A stretch of 64,000 nt of DNA from Methylococcaceae bacterium (GTDB lineage Bacteria > Pseudomonadota > Gammaproteobacteria > Methylococcales > Methylomonadaceae): NCBI GenBank assembly GCA_021647585.1, contig JAKIUK010000002.1, positions 62,001 to 126,000 of the forward strand, read 5' to 3'. This document shows, one piece after another, positions 35,435 through 43,400 of this stretch (its first letter is position 1; every line of letters begins with the position of its first letter). The position numbers and the translations under genes are program-made. Under the pieces are notes generated by a model. That model was not told the DNA's origin, searched no databases, and worked only from the letters and a program-made list of their open reading frames with translations.

Positions 35435-36724
35435 ATGAAACTAAAATTACTCCCTTTCTCAATTGCTATATTATTGGGCTCAACTACAAACGCTCAGGCC
35501 CTTACAGTTGATGAACTAGCGGCACAATTTGAAGACTATAAAAAAGTGCAAGATGCAAAGTTTGAGCAACTCAGTTCTGAAAATGCCCAATTACAACGTC
35601 AAAATCAATCTTTAAAGAATAAAATTGAAAATACCGAACAACAAGTGGCTAATAATACGGCTGCTGTTGAAGTGGTTAGTGAAAGTTATAATGTGGTCAA
35701 CAAGACAGCTGAAGGGTTTAATAATACAACTATCGGCGGCTATGGCGAGTTACATTATCAAAACCGTAATACTGAAGGCGGCAGTCATAAAGAAGAAGTT
35801 GATTTCCACCGTTTTGTGTTATTTTTTGGCCATGAATTCACTGATAATTTACGTTTTTTCTCTGAACTTGAACTGGAACATTCAATATCTGGTAATGGTA
35901 AAGCGGGAGAAATTGAACTGGAGCAAGCTTATATCGAATATGATTTTAATGAGAGCGCCAGTGCTAAAGCCGGACTATTCTTAGTGCCTATCGGTATTTT
36001 AAATGAAACCCATGAACCAACCACTTTTTATGGCGTGGAACGTAATGAAGTAGAAAAAAATATTATTCCTACCACCTGGTGGGAAGCGGGTATTGGAGGT
36101 AATTATCGGTTTGATAATGGGCTGAGTTTTGATGCCGTGATTAGTAGTGGTCTTGAAGTAGGTAATGACCTCAATATTCGTAAGGGACGAGGTAAGATTT
36201 CCAAGCAAAAAGCCAATGACCCCATTATTGCTTTTAGAGGTAAATATACCGGTGTTCCTGGTCTGGAATTAGCTGCTACGATTCTACATCAAACCGATAT
36301 GGGACAAAGTGATAACTCTAATAATACCAGTGTTGACATAGGTTCAGGCACTTTATATGAAGCTCATACAATTTACAGTCATGCTATAGGGCCTGGAACT
36401 TTTACCGGAAAAGCACTCTATAGCCGCTGGGAAATTGATATTAATGACCCTGTTCAGAAATCTGCTGTGACTCAATACGGCTGGTATGTAGAGCCTAGCT
36501 ATCGATTGCCGACTTCTGCCGGTGATATCGGTATATTTGGACGTTATCAGAAACTGAATTATTACAGTGGCTCTGAGAATAATTATAATATCTGGGAAGC
36601 CGGTGCAAACTGGTGGATACATGAGAAAGTAGTATTAAAAGCCAACTACATTTATAAACAAGATACTATTAATAGCAATAAAGATGAACGCGGCTTTGAT
36701 GTTGGTCTTGGTTATCAATTCTAA
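35435..36724 (+). CDS. outer-membrane porin-like protein with N-terminal coiled coil
   Basis: 429 residues from ATG 35435. Residues 1-22 are a signal peptide (MKLKLLPFSIAILLGSTTNA). Residues about 25-80 form a coiled coil (EQLSSENAQLQRQNQSLKNK) as in phosphate-selective porin-like and other trimeric porins. The rest is an amphipathic beta-barrel pattern (FSELELEHSISG, YGWYVEPSYRLP) ending in aromatic F after GLGYQ, the usual outer-membrane insertion signal. A Fur box lies 50 bp upstream, and the gene is followed by an exported FMN protein and a PepSY membrane protein, so iron-compound uptake or reduction is the best guess. The substrate is unknown. Confidence 0.85.
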   Translation: MKLKLLPFSIAILLGSTTNAQALTVDELAAQFEDYKKVQDAKFEQLSSENAQLQRQNQSLKNKIENTEQQVANNTAAVEVVSESYNVVNKTAEGFNNTTIGGYGELHYQNRNTEGGSHKEEVDFHRFVLFFGHEFTDNLRFFSELELEHSISGNGKAGEIELEQAYIEYDFNESASAKAGLFLVPIGILNETHEPTTFYGVERNEVEKNIIPTTWWEAGIGGNYRFDNGLSFDAVISSGLEVGNDLNIRKGRGKISKQKANDPIIAFRGKYTGVPGLELAATILHQTDMGQSDNSNNTSVDIGSGTLYEAHTIYSHAIGPGTFTGKALYSRWEIDINDPVQKSAVTQYGWYVEPSYRLPTSAGDIGIFGRYQKLNYYSGSENNYNIWEAGANWWIHEKVVLKANYIYKQDTINSNKDERGFDVGLGYQF

Positions 36725-36797
36725 GGGAGGGCGCTACTACAAACAGGAAATTAATTTGTTGGAGTGCCTGCTCTGGCGAAATATTCATAATATAATA

Positions 36798-37307
36798 ATG
36801 ACCATGCCAAAAATTATAATAATTGTTTTTCTATTTAGCTATTTTTCTTCATCCCATGCTACTGAATATCAAAGTACTGAAGATTTTCTGTTTCGGTCAT
36901 TTTCTGGAAAACCACCTAAGCCAAAACTACTATGGCTAACAAAAGACTTAAAAAAAACTGCAGCTGAAATTCTTAATCATAACCCTGGTTTTATGCGTAC
37001 CCGTTACTGGAAAACGGCTGAACAATCTGTCTGGATAATTAATGAAATTGGTAAAACAAAACCTATTACTGTTGCTGTTATCATTAAAGATAAGAAAATC
37101 ATGTTATTGAAGGTACTCGCTTTTAGAGAAAGCAGGGGTTGGGAAGTCAAACATGATTTTTTCACCAACCAGTTCAAACAAAATACACTCGCTTCTGATT
37201 TAACGCTAAAGCAACCCATTGATGGAATATCAGGTGCTACATTGTCAGTACGAGCGTTAACCAAAGTAGCGAAATTAGCTTTATTTTTTGACGGCAAAAC
37301 TTATTAA
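36798..37307 (+). CDS. exported FMN-binding domain protein, predicted flavinylated
   Basis: 169 residues from ATG 36798, with signal peptide 1-21. The C-terminal half is an FMN-binding (RnfG/NqrC-type) domain: IDGISGATLSVRAL contains D142-G-I-S-G-A-T148, which matches the ApbE flavinylation motif Dxx(S/T)GAT, so FMN should be attached covalently to T148 outside the cytoplasm. FMN-binding plus PepSY gene pairs are known as extracytosolic flavin electron-transfer systems. Here the pair lies in a Fur-box operon behind a porin. The ATG at 36804 is an alternative start. Confidence 0.85.
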   Translation: MTMPKIIIIVFLFSYFSSSHATEYQSTEDFLFRSFSGKPPKPKLLWLTKDLKKTAAEILNHNPGFMRTRYWKTAEQSVWIINEIGKTKPITVAVIIKDKKIMLLKVLAFRESRGWEVKHDFFTNQFKQNTLASDLTLKQPIDGISGATLSVRALTKVAKLALFFDGKTY

Positions 37308-38053
37308 TGAAAAAAAATAAGCATCTAATTTGGAGGCTAATCTATAAGCTCCATCGTTACATCGGTTTATTATCGGCAATTGTCCTAATTATGCTTGCTA
37401 TTACAGGTATTGCTTTAAACCATACCGAAGATTTAAAACTGGACAGTCAAATGATTCAGTCCAAAATAATTCTAGACTGGTATGGAATTAATTCGCCAGA
37501 TAATCAAATATCATATTCAACAGAACATCATTGGCTAACACAAACTAATCAGCAATTATATTTTGATGATAAGCTACTATTAGAAAATATAAACACTCTG
37601 TTAGGTGTAGTTGAAACCAATAATTTTGTTATCACCGCCTTAAGTAATTCATTATTGTTACTTTCATTAGAAGGTGAATTAATAGAGCAAAGTCCATTTA
37701 ATGTAATAGAAAAAATTGGCCTGGATCAGCAGCAACGTATTGTTATTAAATCTAGCGGAACAACTATTTACAGTGATGATGGACTTCTTTCCTGGCATCC
37801 ACATAATAATTTACCCGTAAAATGGTCTGAAACTTCAGCAGCCCCTGAAAGCCTAGTTCAAAACATTCAAAATAATTTTCGATCATCCATATTGCCATTG
37901 GAAAGAGTGCTACTTGATATACACAGTGGACGTTTTTTTGGTTCAGTGGGTGTAATAATTGTTGATATAAGTGGCGTTATGCTGATTATACTGGCGCTAA
38001 GTGGATGTTCCATTTGGCTAAAACACAAACTCAGAGAATTGAAACGTTCATAA
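37307..38053 (+). CDS. PepSY-associated membrane protein
   Basis: 248 residues. An N-terminal helix (LHRYIGLLSAIVLIMLAITG, with H near 16 and H near 36) and a C-terminal one (IIVDISGVMLIILALSG) flank a periplasmic domain of about 160 residues. The LHRYIGL and LDIHSGRFFG blocks with their histidines are typical of PepSY-TM proteins, many of which carry haem and pass electrons across the membrane. The start overlaps the stop of the FMN-binding gene (TAATG), so the two are translated together. Likely role: moving electrons from the cytoplasmic membrane to the flavinylated partner. Confidence 0.85.
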   Translation: MKKNKHLIWRLIYKLHRYIGLLSAIVLIMLAITGIALNHTEDLKLDSQMIQSKIILDWYGINSPDNQISYSTEHHWLTQTNQQLYFDDKLLLENINTLLGVVETNNFVITALSNSLLLLSLEGELIEQSPFNVIEKIGLDQQQRIVIKSSGTTIYSDDGLLSWHPHNNLPVKWSETSAAPESLVQNIQNNFRSSILPLERVLLDIHSGRFFGSVGVIIVDISGVMLIILALSGCSIWLKHKLRELKRS

Positions 38054-38216
38054 TTTTACATGGCTATTAGTAAAGCACAGGTTAAAACTTAGCGAGAGAA
38101 ACCTTATTGCTCAGTGTTGTACCCCAGACTCAAGATTCCTCCCACAGGTCGTAATGACACCGTTTGTGAAGTTAACCCAGTTTAAAATCAAATTTTAATA
38201 TCAACCAAATCTCCCT

Positions 38217-38390
38217 TTAAAGGGTAGGATCATCTAAAATATCATGTACTTTTTTTGGCAAAGACTCATCAATTTCAGCAAAACTCATTATACTTCCTCC
38301 ACAATCAGGGCAACACCAGGTTTTAGGTAAAGACTGAAAAGGTTCATTACCATCATATATATATCCGCATGGAATACAGATCGTTTTCAT
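38217..38390 (-). CDS. compact rubredoxin-like protein
   Basis: 57 residues from the ATG at 38390, chosen because GGAG stands 7 bases upstream. The sequence MKTICIPCGYIYDGNEPFQ and KTWCCPDCGG has the two CxxCG knuckles of rubredoxin (C5, C8 and C33, C36 approximately), which hold one iron. The loop between them is about 14 residues shorter than in normal rubredoxins: the GDPDxGIxPGTxFEDLP segment is mostly missing. A 20-residue acidic tail follows. It could be an electron carrier or only a zinc ribbon. A REP/MITE copy lies directly upstream. Confidence 0.8.
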   Translation of the reverse strand: MKTICIPCGYIYDGNEPFQSLPKTWCCPDCGGSIMSFAEIDESLPKKVHDILDDPTL

Positions 38391-38424
38391 CAATTTTCTC
38401 CAATTATGATATTCTAAACAAAAG

Positions 38425-38525
38425 TATCTTCGTAGGGTGCGTTGTACGCACCATTTAGGCAATAGAAGAATAAAAAATAATTTGGGTGCGTGCAACGCAC
38501 TCTACATTTACAATCTGACAAAGTA
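38425..38525. repeat. MITE-like REP element, copy 2
   Basis: Shares TCTTCGTAGGGTGCGTTG at its left, a palindromic GGTGCGTGCAACGCAC and the right end AATCTGACAAAGTA (38512-38525) with the element at 6253-6377. The left terminal repeat is lost or diverged here. It lies between the divergent rubredoxin and thiD genes, where it may affect their promoters. Confidence 0.65.
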
Positions 38526-38621
38526 GAATTAACAAACCAATTTTAGGGATTAAAAATTCATACTGTACGGATTAAGCAAGACACTACACTATATTTTATT
38601 CCTAAATTTCACTAAATACAT

Positions 38622-39407
38622 ATGAATCATCCTGTTGTTTTATCTTTTTCTGGTCATGATCCTAGCGGAGGAGCTGGCGTCCAGGCAGATATTGAAACAT
38701 TAGTAAGCCACCAATGCCACTCTTGTAGTGTGATTACTGCACTTACCGAACAAGATAGCCGCAATATAAAAAAACTCATTCCACAAAAACCGCAAGACAT
38801 TATTGATCAAGCAAATACTGTTCTAAATGATTTCCAAGTACAGGCTATAAAAATAGGTTTAATTGGTCATCATGATACCGCATTAGCCATCCAGTCAGTT
38901 TTATTACAACATCCGCTTATCCCGGTTATATTAGATCCTGTATTAGCGGCAGGTGGTGGCACATCATTGGCTAATGATGCTCTCATTCATAGTATCACCG
39001 AACTGCTACTGCCCTGCACCACAGTTCTAACGCCTAATAGTGAGGAAGCACGAATACTGGCAAATCAAACTAAATTAACCGACTGCGGGAAAACTTTACT
39101 TAGTAAGGGCTGTGACTTTGTATTAATTACCGGCACTCACGAACAATCGTCGACGGTGAATAATCAATTATTCCAGTTAAATGAAAAAACTGAAACCTTT
39201 AGCTGGGACAGATTACCCAATAATTATCACGGTTCGGGTTGTACTCTTGCCAGTTCTATTGCCGCTTTAATTGCCCAGGGCCTTAACCCCTTTACAGCTA
39301 TTGCTGAAGCCCAGGAATACACCTGGAATGCATTAGAGGACGCATACTGTCCTGGAGAAGGCCAGTTTAATCCCAACCGTTTATTCTGGATGGAGGATGG
39401 CCAATGA
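38622..39407 (+). CDS. thiD: hydroxymethylpyrimidine/phosphomethylpyrimidine kinase
   Basis: Phosphorylates HMP and HMP-phosphate for thiamine synthesis. 261 residues of the ribokinase-like fold: SGHDPSGGAGVQADI at 9-23 binds HMP, DPVLAAGGG follows in the middle, and NNYHGSGCTLASSIAALIA carries the anion hole and catalytic aspartate region (GSGCT in place of GTGCT). Length is normal. The stop overlaps the thiE start by four bases (ATGA). First gene of a six-gene plus-strand operon. Confidence 0.95.
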   Translation: MNHPVVLSFSGHDPSGGAGVQADIETLVSHQCHSCSVITALTEQDSRNIKKLIPQKPQDIIDQANTVLNDFQVQAIKIGLIGHHDTALAIQSVLLQHPLIPVILDPVLAAGGGTSLANDALIHSITELLLPCTTVLTPNSEEARILANQTKLTDCGKTLLSKGCDFVLITGTHEQSSTVNNQLFQLNEKTETFSWDRLPNNYHGSGCTLASSIAALIAQGLNPFTAIAEAQEYTWNALEDAYCPGEGQFNPNRLFWMEDGQ

Positions 39408-40024
39408 AATTCCCTGCCAAAGGACTTTATGCCATTACCCAGACTGATGGAAAAACCAGTGAAATTATTATTCAGGAAGTCAGTTCTGCATTAAAAGGCG
39501 GTGCATCTGTTATTCAATACAGAGATAAATCCCCTGTTGATGCTATCTATTTGGCAAAAGAACTTTTATCACTCTGTAGACGTCATCAAGTCCCTTTAAT
39601 TATCAATGATGATGCAGAGTTAGCTTATCGTATAGGCGCAGATGGTGTTCATATTGGTAAAAAGGACGGTGGAATATTAGCAGCCAGAAAAATACTGGGG
39701 ACTAAAGCCATTATTGGACTGTCTTGTTATGATGATATTAATATTGCGCTCAAAGCGGAATCAAAGGGTGTTGATTATGTTGCTTTTGGTCGTTTCTTTC
39801 CTTCCAGTTCTAAACCCCTAGCATCTCCTGCCCATATTGAAACATTACGTTTGGCTAAAAAACAAATTAATGTTCCTATCGTTGCTATTGGTGGTATTCT
39901 GCCTGAAAATGGTAGGCAATTAATTGCTGCAGGTGCAAATGTTCTAGCTGTTATCGGAGGGGTTTTTGATTGTAACCCCAAACAATCAGCACAGACTTAC
40001 TTGAAACTTTTTAACTCTTACTAA
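39404..40024 (+). CDS. thiE: thiamine-phosphate synthase
   Basis: Joins HMP-pyrophosphate and thiazole phosphate into thiamine phosphate. 206 residues, a TIM barrel with QYRDKS near 45 (usual QLRxK region), IINDDAELA, GADGVHIGKKDG and YVAFGRFFPSSSK, then VAIGGI near the C-terminus, all standard ThiE motifs. It sits between thiD (4-bp overlap) and soxY (9 bp), suggesting cotranscription with sulphur-carrier genes. Confidence 0.95.
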   Translation: MKFPAKGLYAITQTDGKTSEIIIQEVSSALKGGASVIQYRDKSPVDAIYLAKELLSLCRRHQVPLIINDDAELAYRIGADGVHIGKKDGGILAARKILGTKAIIGLSCYDDINIALKAESKGVDYVAFGRFFPSSSKPLASPAHIETLRLAKKQINVPIVAIGGILPENGRQLIAAGANVLAVIGGVFDCNPKQSAQTYLKLFNSY

Positions 40025-40033
40025 GTACACTAC

Positions 40034-40504
40034 ATGCTTGAAAGTCGTCGGAAATTTATTAAATTCATTTCTTATATTGGGGTATCTGGAATAACTTTAA
40101 CCCATAGTTTTCTGCATACTTCGCTGGCCAAATCTCAAATACTAATCAATAATTTTAAGCTCGGTAATTACGAAGAAACTTTAGCAGGTTTATTTAAAGG
40201 TGCAGAATTTATTGATAGCCGTAAAATTAAATTCTATCGCTTACCTCATGTAGCAGAAAATGGCGCTGTTGTCCCTATTAAAGTCACTAGTACTCTGAAA
40301 AATATTGAAAAAATTTCCATACTGGTAGAAAAAAACCCACACCCATTAAGTGCTGAATTTTATTTATCACCCGCTGTCGAACCCCAAGTCTCCGCCCGAC
40401 TTAAAATGGCTGAGACCAGTGATGTTATAGTCATCATTGAAGCTGAAGGAAAGTTTTACCGTAAAACAAAAAAAGTTAAGGTCATTGTAGGTGGGTGTGG
40501 TTAA
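40034..40504 (+). CDS. soxY: sulphur carrier protein SoxY
   Basis: 156 residues. The N-terminus MLESRRKFIKFISYIGVSG has a twin-arginine motif and hydrophobic stretch, so it should be exported folded by Tat. The last residues KVIVGGCG form the SoxY swinging arm, where C155 carries the sulphur intermediate. The body is the Ig-like SoxY fold (VPIKVTSTLKNIEKISI). SoxZ follows with overlapping stop/start TAATG. No soxA, soxB, soxX or soxCD lies in the window, so this is a SoxYZ-only locus here. Confidence 0.93.
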   Translation: MLESRRKFIKFISYIGVSGITLTHSFLHTSLAKSQILINNFKLGNYEETLAGLFKGAEFIDSRKIKFYRLPHVAENGAVVPIKVTSTLKNIEKISILVEKNPHPLSAEFYLSPAVEPQVSARLKMAETSDVIVIIEAEGKFYRKTKKVKVIVGGCG

Positions 40505-40812
40505 TGTCCAGTATTAAAATCAGAACCAAACGACTGAATGACAAAACTCAAATTAGAACTCTAATAACCCATCCTATGGAAAATGGACGCAACAAAGACA
40601 AACAGGGGAAACTTATTCCTGCCCATTATATTCAAACCCTCTGGGTTTTACATAACAAAACTCAAATTATTACTTGCCATATAGCTGGAAGTATTTCAAA
40701 AAACCCTTATTTTGATTTCTTACTAAAAGGAGGAGAGGCTGGTGATAGCATCACCATTACCTGGGTAGATAATAGGGGTAAAACGGACACCCAAACCCAT
40801 ACCATCAAATAG
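40504..40812 (+). CDS. soxZ: sulphur oxidation protein SoxZ
   Basis: 102 residues from ATG 40504. SoxZ is the immunoglobulin-fold partner that holds SoxY in the periplasm; like other SoxZ proteins it has no signal peptide and travels with SoxY's Tat signal. Recognisable features are the RTLITHPMENGRNKD block and the GDSITITWVDNRG block. The gene starts inside the soxY stop codon and moeA follows 8 bp later. Confidence 0.93.
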   Translation: MSSIKIRTKRLNDKTQIRTLITHPMENGRNKDKQGKLIPAHYIQTLWVLHNKTQIITCHIAGSISKNPYFDFLLKGGEAGDSITITWVDNRGKTDTQTHTIK

Positions 40813-40820
40813 CTGCACAA

Positions 40821-42080
40821 ATGATTTCAACCCAAGCAAATTGTACGGATATATACGAATCAGGGCTACTTCCAGTTAACCAGGCTGTAACAAAAATAAT
40901 CTCTGCCCTGCCTTCTATAGAAGGTTACCAAGTTATCAATATAGAAAAAGCAAAAGGGCGTACTTTGTTTCAGGCCATTATTGCACCATTCAATGTGCCA
41001 CAGCATAATAATTCTGCTGTTGACGGTTATGCGCTAAATGCCAAAGATCTCCCTACAAAGGGATACGCATCATTAGAAATTATAGCGTCTGCTTATGCAG
41101 GAAAACCCTTTTCAGAAAATATCTCTGCTGGAAACTGTATACGTATCATGACGGGCGCACTCATTCCTGATGATGTAAACACCGTTATTATGCAGGAACA
41201 TGTTGAATTAACTGATCATGCAATCACTATAGATAATCGGCACAAAGCGGGACAAAATATTCGCATCGCTGGCGAAGATATTCAACAGGGGGCTGAGGTT
41301 TTAAAGCCTGGAAGATTTATCACTCCAGCAGATATTGGTTTGATGGCCTCTTTGGGTATTAGTGAAATCAAAGTCAAACGAAAACTAAAAGTAGCTATAG
41401 CTTCTACCGGAAATGAAATCATTAGTATCGGAGATATTAATTCCGGCAGTAGCACCTATGATAGTAATAGATACAGCTTGTATGCTGCCTTGGATCGCCC
41501 GGATATAGAACTTGTAAATTTAGGCATATTAGAAGACAGTCCAGAAGCATTGTTAAATAGTTTTAACCAGGCCAGTCAAATGGCTGATATGATTATTTCA
41601 ACCGGGGGTGTTTCAGTCGGTGATGCAGATCATACCAAAACGGCTCTAAAGCAATCAGGACAAGTTGATTTCTGGAAAATTGCCATCAAACCGGGTCGTC
41701 CCCTGGCCTTTGGTCATATAGATAAAAGTGTATTTTTTGGCTTACCCGGTAACCCGGTCGCGGCAATGGTCACCTTTTATCAGTTTGTACTCCCTGCTCT
41801 GGAATCTATGCTAGGCATCAAAGACAAAGTAATTGCCCCGAAGATACAGCTTAAAACAACTGAAGATATTCGAAAAAAAGCTGGACGAACTGAAATTGTA
41901 CGGGGTATTCTGCAACAACAGCCTGATGATTCATGGGTTGTTAAAACAACAGGTAAACAAGGCTCAGGTATTCTTAGCTCTATGAGCATGGCTAATGCAT
42001 TCATTATCCTTGAACATGATAGATCCTTCGTTAAAGCCGGAGAAATGGTCACAGTACAACCTTTTGCAGGTTTATTCTAA
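40821..42080 (+). CDS. moeA: molybdopterin molybdenumtransferase MoeA
   Basis: Inserts molybdenum into adenylylated molybdopterin. 419 residues with the normal domain order: VPQHNNSAVDGYAL near 70, RIMTGALIPDDVNTVIMQEH, STGNEI, STGGVSVGDADHTK and GLPGNPVAAMVTF. It lies 8 bp after soxZ and 10 bp before an FNR-type regulator gene. Placement with soxYZ hints at a molybdoenzyme in the same sulphur pathway, for instance a sulphite or sulphane dehydrogenase, but none is in the window. Confidence 0.95.
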   Translation: MISTQANCTDIYESGLLPVNQAVTKIISALPSIEGYQVINIEKAKGRTLFQAIIAPFNVPQHNNSAVDGYALNAKDLPTKGYASLEIIASAYAGKPFSENISAGNCIRIMTGALIPDDVNTVIMQEHVELTDHAITIDNRHKAGQNIRIAGEDIQQGAEVLKPGRFITPADIGLMASLGISEIKVKRKLKVAIASTGNEIISIGDINSGSSTYDSNRYSLYAALDRPDIELVNLGILEDSPEALLNSFNQASQMADMIISTGGVSVGDADHTKTALKQSGQVDFWKIAIKPGRPLAFGHIDKSVFFGLPGNPVAAMVTFYQFVLPALESMLGIKDKVIAPKIQLKTTEDIRKKAGRTEIVRGILQQQPDDSWVVKTTGKQGSGILSSMSMANAFIILEHDRSFVKAGEMVTVQPFAGLF

Positions 42081-42090
42081 AGTCTTAGCT

Positions 42091-42801
42091 ATGAGTTTAA
42101 AACAAAACAAGGTTAACTGTAATAACTGTAGTCTGGATAACATTTGTTTTCCTAGGGGCTTATCTCTGGAAGAAATCAAAACCATCAGTCAAATTATTAA
42201 ACCTAAAAAAACACTGCAACGTGGTGAATATATATTCCGTGAAGGTGATGATTTTAGGGGGGTATTAGCTATTAAGTCAGGAACTGCCAAACTGATAAGT
42301 AATGACCATCATGGCAATGAACATATTCTGAACATCCTGCTGCCGGGGGAATTATTGGGATTTGATGGGTTTTGTAACGACAAATACCATTATTCAGCGA
42401 TTGCATTAGATACACTCAGTTTCTGTGAATTACCCGCAAAAAGCATGGATGATATTTTTCATAATGTCCCCACTCTGACAAGAGAACTATTTCGTCATAG
42501 TAGCGAGAAGATGAATGACGATAGAAATTTTTTTGTTTTAAGTAAAAGACCAGCAGAAGAAAGATTAGCCCACTTTTTAATCAGTCTATCGGACAGGCTG
42601 CAAAAAAGAGGCTTTTCTGCTTCTGAATTCACCTTATCATTAACCCGCCAGGAAATGGGAAATCACTTAGGACTGGCACTGGAAACAGTAAGTCGACTGT
42701 TAAAAAGATTCCAGCAAGAAAACCTGATCAACTTTAAAAGCAAACACATTGAAATCATAGACATTCCCCGTCTACGCGCTATTTTTACTTATACTGAGTA
42801 A
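42091..42801 (+). CDS. fnr: FNR/ANR-type oxygen-sensing regulator
   Basis: 236 residues from ATG 42091. It has all four cluster ligands of FNR at the same spacing as E. coli: C10, C13, C19 (CNNCSLDNIC) and C112 (LSFCELP). The HTH reads MGNHLGLALETVSRLLKRFQ, with the E-TVSR recognition residues that read TTGAT-N4-ATCAA sites. It should therefore be an oxygen-labile [4Fe-4S] regulator of the switch between aerobic and anoxic metabolism. Last gene of the thiD-thiE-soxYZ-moeA operon. No convincing FNR site was seen in this window. Confidence 0.93.
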   Translation: MSLKQNKVNCNNCSLDNICFPRGLSLEEIKTISQIIKPKKTLQRGEYIFREGDDFRGVLAIKSGTAKLISNDHHGNEHILNILLPGELLGFDGFCNDKYHYSAIALDTLSFCELPAKSMDDIFHNVPTLTRELFRHSSEKMNDDRNFFVLSKRPAEERLAHFLISLSDRLQKRGFSASEFTLSLTRQEMGNHLGLALETVSRLLKRFQQENLINFKSKHIEIIDIPRLRAIFTYTE

Positions 42802-43400
42802 TCCATTTTTATTCTGTATAAAAAATAGAATGACTACCATGACGATATCTTCATGTTGCAACACGAGGGGTTTTGGGTTTAATTTGTATGAGATGAGTTA
42901 ATGTCAACAACACGGATACAGCTGACAGGTAACCAATGCGCTAAATATGAATATACGACTCGGTATTTCAACCGATCATCATTATAACAATACTCACACA
43001 ACATTTAAAAACCAGCATATTTTTTTTGTATTCAAAAACATCAGAGTTTGTAACAAATTAATTTGAAAAATATTTTTTTCTATCTATACTCAACACCTAG
43101 TGAATATGTTAGATAGATTTCGGCAACATCAAAAGTATATTAAGATACTTTTACGAAATAATTTGAATTGTCTTTTTATCCGTCTTCTACGTTTCAATAA
43201 TGGTTACATAGTCCACTGTGCGCCTATTGTTTCGCCTTGAATACGAATAAAAATCCTGTGCCCAATTACTCAACTTAATTTCATTATCGATCTTATATGT
43301 TAAAGCAATCTACTATTTAATTTCATCAACGACAAACAAGCCAAGCCAATAATTGGTTTCTACTTGATAACAATAAAATCTATACCTTTTGGAGAAAAAT
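42802..43400. other. intergenic region upstream of the Rhs protein
   Basis: About 600 bases with no convincing gene. ATTCT...AGAAT near 42811-42831 may form a weak terminator after fnr. AAAAGTAT-N6-ATACTTTT near 43131-43152 is an 8-bp inverted repeat that could be an operator or hairpin. GGAGAAAA at 43391-43398 is the ribosome site of the next gene. Confidence 0.5.
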
